This document shows positions 1 through 7,875 of a DNA stretch of 64,000 nt, piece by piece. This stretch comes from Bacteroidales bacterium. GTDB taxonomy: Bacteria; Bacteroidota; Bacteroidia; Bacteroidales; P3. Both the position numbers and the translations under genes were made by a program. The stretch lies in assembly GCA_017559135.1 (NCBI GenBank), contig JAFYSZ010000006.1, positions 186,001-250,000 on the forward strand. The letters run 5' to 3'. The notes under the pieces were generated by a model, which was not told the DNA's origin, searched no databases, and saw only the letters and a list, made by a program, of their open reading frames with translations. Positions within the stretch are counted from its first letter, which is position 1. Every line of letters starts with the position of its first letter.

Positions 1-417
<417 letters not shown>

Positions 418-3117
418 CTATGCTGCTTTTTTATAAACTATAAAATTAAACACCGATTGTAAAGCCTGATTAGCCTTTTCCATATTACCAAAAGCCAATA
501 TTAGTTGTGTGCCTCTATCTTGATCATCTTTTCTTATATCGCTCACCGTGCATGCACCATTATAAGCAATATAATTTGCTATTTGCGACATAATTTCACG
601 TTGTTTTTCCGTAAGATTAAAATTGCGTTGATAGTGTCCAACCCAAAGATTAAAATAACTACCCGCCGAACTAACTACACTTTCCAATCTATTAATTTGA
701 TGATAAGCAAAGCGTACCAATTGAATGATATTTGTCAAAGCCTCAGCTTCTTCTTTCTTTGAAGAGAGGCGAACATTATTTGGGAAAACAATAGCGTATG
801 AGTTCCATAATTGTTTGCTTGAAAAACGACTATTCTCTATTTTAAGTTTGTTTTCCAAGTCTTTTAAAATAGGGTAGGTGATAGCTTCTCCTTTATTGTT
901 GTAGATAATACGTAAAGCCTCAATCTTATCTTTGTTCTTTCTGCAAAAATCCTCAAACTCATCTGTTGTATTCCTTGCCTCTTCAAGAGAAAAACCTTGT
1001 GAAATAAGTGTATCTTCTCCCGGAATCAAAGTGTCTATAAATCCTCTATGTAATATAAGAATGTATTGGCGAGCTTTTGCGTTGCAAGCCAATGAAGCAA
1101 CCAAAGCCTTTCTTTCTATATTTGGGTGATTGGTGTCAATAAATGGAGGTAAAACACTTTCTTTAAGAGCATTGTAGATTCTCAAAGCTATTTCTTGCAT
1201 ATTATCGTTTGCCAAACGAACAAACTCTTGATGTTGTTCTACTGTTGCCTTATTGTAAATCCTAAATAAAGATGAAGCTAATCTATCAAGATAATAATCT
1301 GGTATAAAACCATAAGAAATGCGTTCTAAGATAGTTTCTAATGATACTTCCCCTCCTCCTTCTCCTGGTTTTGGTATAGAGTGTTCGTGTTCGGTTACAC
1401 CTACGGCATCTACCAAAAAGTAACAATCCTTACTAAATGCGTTAGGAGTAACATTCCTTAACTGCTCATCACCAATCGTTCTCACACCACGACCTTTCAT
1501 TTGAACATAAAGCGGTAAAGACTCCACATCACGCATAAACATCACAACTTCAAGAGGCTTTATGTCCGTACCGGTAGCAACCAAAGTACAAGTTACAGCA
1601 ATACGAAAATCCTTATCATTGCGAAACTGTCTAATTAGTTCATTGCTATCTGTTGAATAAGTAATCTTTTGAACAAAACGTTCATCTTTACGTTCAAAGA
1701 CCTCTTTTGCAATCCTCACAATATTGTTTGCATGAGTCTCATTAAGAGCAAAGATTAGAGTCTTTGGTAAGTAATCAAAATTAGCCTCACGCTGAGGATC
1801 GTTAAACATATCTCTATATACAGCCTCTTTGTAGGTTTGTAATATTAGTTTTATTTGAGAAGGATTGATAATACTTCTATTTAGTTCTTCTTTGGTGTAA
1901 TTTATAGTTTCTTTATTTTGAATTTCCTCTACTTGACCTGTGTAACAAGTAACCCTTTCAAACTTATCTCCCTCCAAGATTGCACCACCTTCTTCTGTTG
2001 CTTGTGTTTTAATGCGATAGATGCGACAATCAACATTTACCCCATCAATAATACTTTGTTTCAAGTCGTAATTTACTACAATATTTTCATTGAAAAAAGC
2101 CTTTGTATCTGGGATTGGAGTAGCGGTCAATCCAACTATTTTTGCAGTGTCAAAATATTCAAGTACCTTTCTCCAATTTCCATAAATAGAACGATGACAC
2201 TCATCTATGATTATAAGGTCAAAGAAATCATGAGGTAGATTTGGATTCTCTGGTAAAATAACCTCGTGTGTGTTGTATGAATCATCATCATCTGTGTCTG
2301 AAATTTCATCTCCTTTTAGTAGTGAAAAAAGACGTTGAATAGTGGAAATTACAACATTGCTATCACTTGGAATCTTGGCTGATTTTAAACGATTAACCGA
2401 ATATATATTATTAAACGACTCTCCATTTTCCGTTAAACGAAATGTTCCAAACTCACCCTCTGCTTGTTTGCCAAGATTGTTGCGATCAACCAAAAATAAA
2501 ATACGTTTCATTGGAGTGTAAGCTAAGAATCTATATGAGAACATACAAGCAGTATAGGTTTTTCCAGCACCGGTTGCCAATATCATTAAGGCTCTATCTT
2601 CCCCATTCTTAAAACTTTGTTCCAATCCTACAATAGCATCGTACTGACATTTACGTAAACCTTTTTGATTCAATATTGGTAACCCTGCAAAAGGATCATC
2701 AATACCAAACATTTCCACAAGTTTCTTTGGTTTGTGCATAGAGAAAATTTCTTCAAAAGAAGAGTCTTCTTTTCTAAAATCACGAAAAAAGAGTTGTTTG
2801 CCATTAGAGGTATATAAGAAAGGAATAGGTCTTTGATAAGCAGTGTAGTAATTAGGCACTCCTCTTGCGTACGATTCTACTTGCTCACAAACTATATTTG
2901 TGCTAACATCTACCTCTTCTCGCTTTGCTTCTAAAACTGCAATAGCCTTTCCATTGATGAAAAGAAAATAATCAACCTCTTTATTCTCTTTTAATAAACC
3001 TTCTCTTACGGCAACAGCAGTGCTATTGGCCTCAAATTCATCACGATTGATTACTTTCCAGCCAGCCTCTGTTAGCCATTGGTCTATTTTTATTCTTGAT
3101 TTCTCTTCTGGTTTCAT
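418..3117 (-). CDS. hsdR: Type I restriction endonuclease subunit R (EcoEI-type)
   Basis: This 899-residue protein has the HsdR layout. An N-terminal PD-(D/E)xK nuclease has D49 in KEVDYFLF and E63-x-K65 in VLEAKRE. Superfamily 2 helicase motifs follow: motif I ATGAGKT at 181-187, motif II DECH at 305-308, motif III LTATP, and motif VI QMKGRGVRT. A long helical C-terminal domain like EcoEI_R_C completes it. It should translocate DNA with ATP and cleave unmethylated DNA when complexed with HsdM and HsdS. All key residues appear intact. A -7 promoter element lies 22 bases upstream, and hsdM follows after 3 bases. Confidence 0.95.
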   Translation of the reverse strand: MKPEEKSRIKIDQWLTEAGWKVINRDEFEANSTAVAVREGLLKENKEVDYFLFINGKAIAVLEAKREEVDVSTNIVCEQVESYARGVPNYYTAYQRPIPFLYTSNGKQLFFRDFRKEDSSFEEIFSMHKPKKLVEMFGIDDPFAGLPILNQKGLRKCQYDAIVGLEQSFKNGEDRALMILATGAGKTYTACMFSYRFLAYTPMKRILFLVDRNNLGKQAEGEFGTFRLTENGESFNNIYSVNRLKSAKIPSDSNVVISTIQRLFSLLKGDEISDTDDDDSYNTHEVILPENPNLPHDFFDLIIIDECHRSIYGNWRKVLEYFDTAKIVGLTATPIPDTKAFFNENIVVNYDLKQSIIDGVNVDCRIYRIKTQATEEGGAILEGDKFERVTCYTGQVEEIQNKETINYTKEELNRSIINPSQIKLILQTYKEAVYRDMFNDPQREANFDYLPKTLIFALNETHANNIVRIAKEVFERKDERFVQKITYSTDSNELIRQFRNDKDFRIAVTCTLVATGTDIKPLEVVMFMRDVESLPLYVQMKGRGVRTIGDEQLRNVTPNAFSKDCYFLVDAVGVTEHEHSIPKPGEGGGEVSLETILERISYGFIPDYYLDRLASSLFRIYNKATVEQHQEFVRLANDNMQEIALRIYNALKESVLPPFIDTNHPNIERKALVASLACNAKARQYILILHRGFIDTLIPGEDTLISQGFSLEEARNTTDEFEDFCRKNKDKIEALRIIYNNKGEAITYPILKDLENKLKIENSRFSSKQLWNSYAIVFPNNVRLSSKKEEAEALTNIIQLVRFAYHQINRLESVVSSAGSYFNLWVGHYQRNFNLTEKQREIMSQIANYIAYNGACTVSDIRKDDQDRGTQLILAFGNMEKANQALQSVFNFIVYKKAA

Positions 3118-3138
3118 ATCTTTCTTTCTTTTTCACTA

Positions 3139-3146
3139 CAAAGATA
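3139..3146 (-). promoter_or_regulatory. -7 promoter element of the hsdR operon
   Basis: On the minus strand this reads TATCTTTG, matching the Bacteroidota TAnnTTTG -7 consensus, just upstream of the hsdR start at 3117. I see no clear TTTG at the -33 distance. Confidence 0.55.
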
Positions 3147-3162
3147 TGAAAAAAAACTTGAA

Positions 3163-3771
3163 TTAACCTTGGCTTTCTTTGATTTTTTCTATTAGGATTT
3201 TGAGTTTGTTTATGCGATTTTCTATTTGGAGTTTTTGCCGATTTATTTCGTTTAATTCTATTCGCTCGTCTTGTATTAGTATCGAAAGGTCTCTTTCTTT
3301 TTCTTCGTTGCTTTGTGCTTCATATATATATGGATAACCAAGGTCCTTTAAAGTGTTTTGTAAGTCTTTGACTATCGTTCCACCGTTGAAGAATTGTTGT
3401 TTGGTCTTTGGACAATAGTTTGAGGAGAGTGGGGCTTTTCTGTTGTATCTTGTTCTGTATCGTTTGAAAATAATGTTCATTTGCTTGTAGTCTAAGCCTA
3501 ACATAAAGCCTATTCTTACAAGGTTGGCATCGGATATTTCGTTGTCAAAATCAATGGAAAAGTTGTCTTTTCTGCCTTTGAAAAATTCTAAAAACATAAA
3601 AGTTGCAACAGGATAGGAAGAATGTTTCATAAGCCATTGCTTTATGATATTCTCCGCTAACTGCTCATTCCATTCCAAATGTGTGTGTTTAAGGCTTTTC
3701 TTCGTTTGATTTGTGGTGGAATCGGAGTCGGGTTCTGAGTCTTTTACTTGGTTTAAGTCTTTCGTTTTCAT
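3163..3771 (-). CDS. Uncharacterised protein with C-terminal coiled coil
   Basis: I do not recognise this 202-residue protein. The first 30 residues are polar and probably disordered. A compact middle (about 32-145) contains a helical stretch with LMKHSSYPVATFMFLEFFKG and a basic segment FKRYRTRYNRK. From about 150 to 198 it is rich in E, K, I and N with heptad-like spacing, suggesting a coiled coil. There is no signal peptide or membrane segment, so it is probably cytoplasmic. It ends 45 bases upstream of hsdR on the same strand and is divergent from the replication-like cassette, with a -7 element at 3836-3843. It could be a regulator or partner of either neighbour; the sequence does not decide. 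Confidence 0.6.
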   Translation of the reverse strand: MKTKDLNQVKDSEPDSDSTTNQTKKSLKHTHLEWNEQLAENIIKQWLMKHSSYPVATFMFLEFFKGRKDNFSIDFDNEISDANLVRIGFMLGLDYKQMNIIFKRYRTRYNRKAPLSSNYCPKTKQQFFNGGTIVKDLQNTLKDLGYPYIYEAQSNEEKERDLSILIQDERIELNEINRQKLQIENRINKLKILIEKIKESQG

Positions 3772-3835
3772 AAATATATAAAGTGATTTTAGGTTTTGTG
3801 TGAGTTTTTTCCTTATTTGTTTGCTTACTCTTTTG

Positions 3836-3843
3836 CAAAGGTA
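3836..3843 (-). promoter_or_regulatory. -7 promoter element upstream of the 202-residue protein gene
   Basis: The minus strand reads TACCTTTG, a match to TAnnTTTG, 65 bases upstream of the gene starting at 3771. No good -33 partner is visible. Confidence 0.5.
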
Positions 3844-3965
3844 ATATCATCTTTTTGATTGTGGAAATTTTTTTAATAAATCTTTTTTAATAATTGTGTT
3901 TTTTTTCTGTGTGAATGGCTTTGTTTTGTGATGATTTTGAGTTGGTTGTAATCTGTTTTTACATT

Positions 3966-3973
3966 TATCTTTG
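3966..3973 (+). promoter_or_regulatory. -7 promoter element of the replication-like cassette
   Basis: TATCTTTG matches the TAnnTTTG consensus, with a TTGG at 3942-3945 spaced 20 bases upstream. Transcription would begin just after 3975, so the ATG at 4010 is a better start for the first gene than the in-frame GTG at 3986. Confidence 0.6.
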
Positions 3974-4009
3974 TCAGTGAATTAAGTGCTAATAATTAAA
4001 TTAATTTTT

Positions 4010-4201
4010 ATGGAAAATCAAGACAAAAGAACAAAGGAAGTTTTAAAGGAATTGGGTATTTCTTACTCAACGCTTTGGAGAATTAGACGAAAGTTGAATA
4101 TGTTTCCAGAGAATAGAAGGTGTAAGGTTATTTACACAAAGGAGGATATAGAGTTGATTAAAAACGAATTAAGAAAGGAGAATGCATGTCGCATTTCATA
4201 G
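4010..4201 (+). CDS. Small MerR/excisionase-like helix-turn-helix protein
   Basis: A 63-residue protein starting MENQDKRTKEVLKELGIS. The stretch KELGISYSTLWRIRRKLNM is a helix-turn-helix in which the recognition helix is STLWRIRRK, and YTKEDIELIKNELRK forms the closing helix. This resembles the short MerR-type HTH proteins of mobile elements. The ATG at 4010 is preferred over the GTG at 3986 because of the promoter position. The 3' end overlaps the next gene by 16 bases, implying translational coupling. It probably regulates this cassette or assists its replication; its target is unknown. Confidence 0.65.
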   Translation: MENQDKRTKEVLKELGISYSTLWRIRRKLNMFPENRRCKVIYTKEDIELIKNELRKENACRIS

Positions 4202-4518
4202 TGGATTTAGAGGTTATAAGTGCCTTGGAAACAAGTTTAAGAAAAAGGTTGAAACCTGATGAAATTCTGCTTATTAGTTATATTAAGAATTTTCCCAATG
4301 GTTATTATGGTAGTAAGGAGAATTTGGCATTTGTTCTTGGAATAAGTGTTTCGCAGGTCTATGATTTATTGAAATATTTCAAAGAAAGAAAAATTTTAAA
4401 CAAAGAAAAAAATAAATATTTCTTTGATTTAAAAATTCCACAATATGGAGGTGAGACTCCACAGTATGGAGAAAAAACTCCACATTGTGGATACAATAAT
4501 AAAGTAATAATAAAATAA
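4186..4518 (+). CDS. Winged-HTH replication-initiator-like protein with iteron-like repeats in its own gene
   Basis: This 110-residue protein has a helix-turn-helix at about 44-72 (GSKENLAFVLGISVSQVYDL followed by a helix and KKYFF-like wing), similar in kind to N-terminal domains of phage replication proteins. The C-terminal third is three heptapeptides of the type PQYGGET, encoded by three DNA repeats spaced exactly 21 bases. A very AT-rich run follows, then the primase-helicase gene. The arrangement recalls lambda O, which binds iterons inside its own gene. Homology to lambda O is not shown; the role is inferred from layout. Confidence 0.6.
   Translation: MSHFIVDLEVISALETSLRKRLKPDEILLISYIKNFPNGYYGSKENLAFVLGISVSQVYDLLKYFKERKILNKEKNKYFFDLKIPQYGGETPQYGEKTPHCGYNNKVIIK
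4438..4490 (+). repeat. Three palindromic 21-bp-spaced iteron-like repeats
   Basis: CCACAATATGG at 4438-4448, CCACAGTATGG at 4459-4469 and CCACATTGTGG at 4480-4490 start exactly 21 bases apart. Each is an imperfect or perfect dyad (CCACA-N-TGTGG is perfect in the third), and the intervening bases are also related. Such phased palindromes are typical binding sites for a dimeric initiator or repressor. They lie inside the 3' end of the HTH gene. Confidence 0.75.
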
Positions 4519-4550
4519 TATTTAAGAAAAAATTAAAAATAAAAAAGAAA
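4491..4550. other. AT-rich putative DNA unwinding element
   Basis: The 60 bases after the third repeat are almost entirely A and T, with only a handful of G or C, and extend to just before the primase-helicase start at 4555. Placed next to iteron-like repeats this suggests a melting region of a replication origin. This is inference from position and composition. Confidence 0.4.
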
Positions 4551-4554
4551 CAGT

Positions 4555-6498
4555 ATGAAGTTAGATGATTTAAATATGTGTTTTGAAGTTTTCCAATTAG
4601 GGGCGGCCGAAATTCGCGGAATTGGAAATGTTGATGGAAAGCATCGTTCTTATTCGGGTTGGTTTTCTTCGGTTGGTGGTTTGATAAGTGCTTTGGAGGG
4701 AATGGAGTTTTTGAATTTGAATTGGTATTTTGTCTTCAATGAGATTGATTCTTATCAGTTGGACGGTAAGATGAAAAGGAGTTTTTGTGTGGAGAGGTTT
4801 GCTTCAAGTAATCATTGTATTTGTGATGCTGATATTGTGAGGCGTAAATGGGTGATGTTGGATTTTGATCCTGTCAGACCGAGTGGGGTGTCTTCTACTG
4901 TTGAGCAATTGAATCATGCAAGTGCGACTGCAAAAAAGGTGTGGGATTTCTTGTTTTATAATGGTTTTTATGATTATGTGGGTTGTGTTTCGGGGAATGG
5001 TTATCATATTATGTTACCTTGTGATTTGGAGGTTAATGAACAGACGGATAGTTTGGTGAGTGATTTTATTAAAGTGATTTCTATGTTGTTTTCTGATGAG
5101 AATGTGGAGATTGATACTCAGGTTTCTAATCGTGGAAGGCTGACAAAACTTTATGGTACGGTGGCTCATAAGGGTGAGCATAGTGCTTTGACTCCTCATC
5201 GTACAAGTTGTTTTAAGCACGTTCCGCAAGAGATTAAGCCGATAGATAAGGCATATTTTGAGAAGATTGTTGATGCTTTTATGACGCCGAATACGCGTCC
5301 TTCTTCTGAGAATAATTATGGGAGGGGGAAGTTTGATTTGAAAATCTTTTTAGAAAGCCATAATATCGTTTTTAAGCAACGTTCTATTGCTGGGGGTAAG
5401 AAATATATTTTGAAGGAATGTCCGTTCAATAGCGAGCATAAGAGCTCTGATTCTGCTGTTTTTGAGTTTGAGGACGGACGGCTTGGTTTTAAATGTTTTC
5501 ATAATTCGTGTTCTTCTTATCATTGGAAGGAGTTTCGTGAGAGGATTGAGCCTTTTGTTTTGAGAAAAAAAACATATGGTGTGAAGGATTTTGATGATTT
5601 TCAACAAAGTGAGGAGAAAGATGAAGATGTATGGTTGGATTTTGAGCAGATAAATTCTGCATTGGCAGATGATATTCTTCGTATTCCGACAGGTTATAAT
5701 GAATTGGATAGAAGTCTTGGGGGAGGTTTGGCAGCAGGAGGTCTTTCGGTGCTTACGGGTGTGAATGGTTGTGGAAAGACTGTGTTTTTAACTAATACTA
5801 TATTAAATGTTTGTGATAAGGGTTTTAAAGTAGGACTTTTCTCTGGTGAGATGCAGTCTTGGAGGATAAAGTCTTGGTTTCGTTTGGTCAGTAGAGGGCT
5901 TTTTCAGGATACTAAGGAGAATAATGATTTGATAGATGGTAGTTTGAAAGATAGGTTGTTTGTTTATAATAATGCTAATGGTAATAATTGGGATATGCTT
6001 TATAGAAATATCAAGAAATTGGTTGAGGATAAGGGTGTGCAAGTAGTGGTTTTGGATAATATGGCTTGTATGAATTTGGCGAGTTTGGCAGAGGAGAAGT
6101 TTGATCAGCAAAGTAGTTTTATAAAAGATTTGGCGGAGTTTACGCGAAAGACGGGGATTCATGTTATACTTGTTGCTCACCCAAGGAAGTCTTATGGTGT
6201 TGTGAGGAAGAATGATATAGCGGGTAGTTATGATTTGAGTAATATGGCGGATAATGTGTTTATTCTTCATAAGGTTAATGATGATTTTCGTAAGGGTGCG
6301 AAGGATTTTTGGAGAAAGGATCTTTTGGTTCATTTTGATATTTTTGATAGTTTGATTGAGGTTGCTAAGAATAGGGATTATGGAGATGAAAGGGTGATAG
6401 GTTTGTTTTATGAGACGTATTCTAAGAGGTTGAAGAGTCAAATGGCGGAGACGATTCATTATAATTGGGAAAAAGAAATTAGTTTAAATATTCTTTAA
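4555..6498 (+). CDS. AEP-type primase-polymerase / DnaB-like helicase fusion
   Basis: This 647-residue protein has an archaeo-eukaryotic primase-like core: D103-x-D105 in MLDFDPVRPSG, SGNGYH at 146-151, and D187 with RGRLTKLYGT, the region that reads RLPGT in relatives. A zinc-ribbon-like segment follows, with C289, H295, C314 and C319. From about 365 there is a RecA-fold helicase with Walker A GVNGCGKT at 402-409, Walker B VVVLDN, and HVILVAHPRK as motif 3. It should prime and unwind DNA for an element or phage-like replicon. The gene is strikingly poor in C and rich in G and T on its coding strand, unlike most neighbours, which suggests transfer. Confidence 0.85.
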   Translation: MKLDDLNMCFEVFQLGAAEIRGIGNVDGKHRSYSGWFSSVGGLISALEGMEFLNLNWYFVFNEIDSYQLDGKMKRSFCVERFASSNHCICDADIVRRKWVMLDFDPVRPSGVSSTVEQLNHASATAKKVWDFLFYNGFYDYVGCVSGNGYHIMLPCDLEVNEQTDSLVSDFIKVISMLFSDENVEIDTQVSNRGRLTKLYGTVAHKGEHSALTPHRTSCFKHVPQEIKPIDKAYFEKIVDAFMTPNTRPSSENNYGRGKFDLKIFLESHNIVFKQRSIAGGKKYILKECPFNSEHKSSDSAVFEFEDGRLGFKCFHNSCSSYHWKEFRERIEPFVLRKKTYGVKDFDDFQQSEEKDEDVWLDFEQINSALADDILRIPTGYNELDRSLGGGLAAGGLSVLTGVNGCGKTVFLTNTILNVCDKGFKVGLFSGEMQSWRIKSWFRLVSRGLFQDTKENNDLIDGSLKDRLFVYNNANGNNWDMLYRNIKKLVEDKGVQVVVLDNMACMNLASLAEEKFDQQSSFIKDLAEFTRKTGIHVILVAHPRKSYGVVRKNDIAGSYDLSNMADNVFILHKVNDDFRKGAKDFWRKDLLVHFDIFDSLIEVAKNRDYGDERVIGLFYETYSKRLKSQMAETIHYNWEKEISLNIL

Positions 6499-6564
6499 TT
6501 AAATAAAGCTAAATAAAAGTATTTCAAAGTCTTTCGCTCTATTGTGTGGAAGAAAAAAGCGTCT

Positions 6565-6572
6565 TATCTTTG
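6565..6572 (+). promoter_or_regulatory. -7 promoter element of the smalltalk/HU-HIG unit
   Basis: TATCTTTG matches TAnnTTTG, with ATTG 20 bases upstream at 6541-6544. It lies downstream of an in-frame ATG at 6542 and so supports the small protein starting at 6602. Confidence 0.6.
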
Positions 6573-6601
6573 CAATCGTAAACAATAAAACAAGTAAAGA
6601 G

Positions 6602-6754
6602 ATGACAACAAATGTGAAAGCACCAAATTGGAAAAGAATCATTGAATTTGTGATAGTGATTCTAACAACGATCGCCTCGTTTATTGGCGGGAATGTGTCG
6701 GCAAAGAACGGCTATAAATTAGTTAATCAAATTAATTATGAGAAAATAAAGTAA
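6602..6754 (+). CDS. Smalltalk-type small membrane protein
   Basis: A 50-residue protein beginning MTTNVKAPNWKRIIEFVIVI. An NWK motif precedes a single hydrophobic helix (about 12-30) ending in a small-residue patch, the pattern of the Bacteroidota smalltalk family. Members are usually shorter; here about 20 polar residues follow the helix. These proteins are commonly encoded next to HU-HIG genes, as here, 28 bases apart. Function is not known in the family. The start at 6602 fits the promoter at 6565-6572. Confidence 0.7.
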   Translation: MTTNVKAPNWKRIIEFVIVILTTIASFIGGNVSAKNGYKLVNQINYEKIK

Positions 6755-6782
6755 ATGTTTAACCAATCAAAACCAAAAAATT

Positions 6783-7187
6783 ATGATTAAGTATGTTAAA
6801 GTAAAACGCAACATTTTATTAGGAGAGAATCCTGGTGAGAGATATGTTGCAAGATTGTTCAGAGGACAAGATGTCAATTTAGACACTATTGCTGAAACGA
6901 TTAGTAACTCAACAACTGTTTCCTTTTCTGATATATTGGCAGTGTTGAAAGCCTTGGAAATGGAGATAAGTCGAGCAGTATTGAGTGGTAGTGCGGTAAA
7001 ATTAGGCTATTTGGGAAGTTTCTTTCCAACCATATCAGCAAAGAGTCAGCCCGAAGCCGAGAAAGTGGACGCTACTACTATTAAAAAATTCTCTTGCAGA
7101 TTTTTGCCTTCATCATCATTCAAGCATAGTCTTGCAAAAGTAAAATACCAAGAAGCCGACATAGAAGTCAAAGGCTTAGTTGAGTAA
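6783..7187 (+). CDS. HU-HIG family DNA-binding protein
   Basis: This 134-residue protein fits the Bacteroidota HU-HIG family, an HU/IHF-like fold with extensions. It begins with a basic strand (IKYVKVKRNI). A helical pair follows, with DTIAETISNSTTVSFSDILAVL and a second helix around 55-75, then VKLGYLGSFFPTISA, which matches the strand and turn preceding the DNA-binding arms of HU. It is predicted to bind or bend DNA with little sequence specificity. It shares a promoter with the smalltalk gene and is followed by a strong hairpin terminator. The closeness to a primase-helicase gene suggests a role in element replication or nucleoid organisation. Confidence 0.8.
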   Translation: MIKYVKVKRNILLGENPGERYVARLFRGQDVNLDTIAETISNSTTVSFSDILAVLKALEMEISRAVLSGSAVKLGYLGSFFPTISAKSQPEAEKVDATTIKKFSCRFLPSSSFKHSLAKVKYQEADIEVKGLVE

Positions 7188-7189
7188 AG

Positions 7190-7217
7190 AAAAGGAGGAT
7201 TATTTAATCCTCCTTTT
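7190..7217 (+). terminator. Perfect hairpin terminator after HU-HIG
   Basis: A 13-bp perfect stem (7190-7202 with 7205-7217) around AAAAGGAGGATTA and its complement, starting 2 bases after the stop codon and with T-rich sequence on the right arm. It can act in both directions. Confidence 0.8.
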
Positions 7218-7473
7218 AGGTTTTGTTCTTTGAAATATTGTTTTTTAGTTTCTTGCGACTATCATTATCACGAAATACCTTCTATTATGATATATCTCTA
7301 TTTGAATATCATGCAGACTTTTTAACAGGTACAACCTCAAAAATACTTTATATAGGAATGTCAATTCAATATTTGGTAAATAAAGCGATAAAATTATAAT
7401 AAAATATCAATTCGATTAAAGAATTTTAGAAAATAAGTGTTAACTTTGCAGATTAAATTTTCTTAGAACTAAA
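7218..7473. other. Intergenic stretch between HU-HIG and the toxin-like gene
   Basis: There is no convincing gene here. A TAACTTTG -7 element is present at 7441-7448. Before it lies AT-rich sequence with one frame that stays open for about 50 codons without a credible start; I could not identify it and treat it as non-coding or a decayed remnant. Confidence 0.4.
7441..7448 (+). promoter_or_regulatory. -7 promoter element of the toxin-antitoxin-like pair
   Basis: TAACTTTG matches TAnnTTTG and lies 25 bases before the ATG at 7474. No clear -33 element is seen. Confidence 0.55.
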
Positions 7474-7875
7474 ATGGTTATTGAATATAGCAATTCCAAA
7501 GAGGTCAAATGTTATAGGGATTTTGTTTTAAATCCTTCGGACAGAGGTGCATCAAGAGCTTTTTCAAAAACTTTTGGTGCGCAACTTATGGAACCTGCAA
7601 AGAAGTTACATGATAGGCTGGTGCAATATAAGTCCGCTGGGGCATACAATGCCAAATTTGGTAGTACGGATAATAGAATAGAAATCAGACAAGGATGTGC
7701 AAATAAAGACCCATTAATATTTAAAGTTCGTATAGGACGTGGCCCAAGAAAATTTTTCAATCATCAAATTGATGATTTGGGTACTTTGTTTTTGAAAAAA
7801 GATTGGAAAGGTGATTTCAACTCTGTTACAACAATATATGTTATTGATATAACTAACCACAATTATAATATATGA
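7474..7875 (+). CDS. Putative toxin partner of an ImmA/IrrE protein
   Basis: This 133-residue basic protein (RGASRAFSKTF, VRIGRGPRKFF, FLKKDWKGDF) is not recognised by family with certainty. Its ATGA overlap of 4 bases with a downstream ImmA/IrrE metallopeptidase gene is the arrangement of two-gene toxin-antitoxin modules in which a small HigB/RelE-like or unrelated toxin precedes its regulator. No signal peptide or membrane segment is present. The pair has its own promoter and a terminator after the second gene. Toxin function is inference from context only. Confidence 0.5.
   Translation: MVIEYSNSKEVKCYRDFVLNPSDRGASRAFSKTFGAQLMEPAKKLHDRLVQYKSAGAYNAKFGSTDNRIEIRQGCANKDPLIFKVRIGRGPRKFFNHQIDDLGTLFLKKDWKGDFNSVTTIYVIDITNHNYNI

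Noticed and set aside
4364..4437. Extension of the iteron repeats upstream in the same 21-nt phase
   Set aside because: Some 21-nt blocks end in CAAAG or CTTTG in phase with the iterons, but they encode ordinary winged-helix sequence and similarity is weak in AT-rich DNA; homology to the dispersed family is not shown.
5803..6459. Open frame of 218 codons on the minus strand
   Set aside because: It lies wholly within the primase-helicase gene and is open because of the C-poor base use of that gene; its translation is low-complexity and has no domain.
7230..7415. Possible remnant of a transposase-like frame after HU-HIG
   Set aside because: About 50 codons stay open and look faintly protein-like, but there is no start, no terminal repeats and no convincing family similarity.
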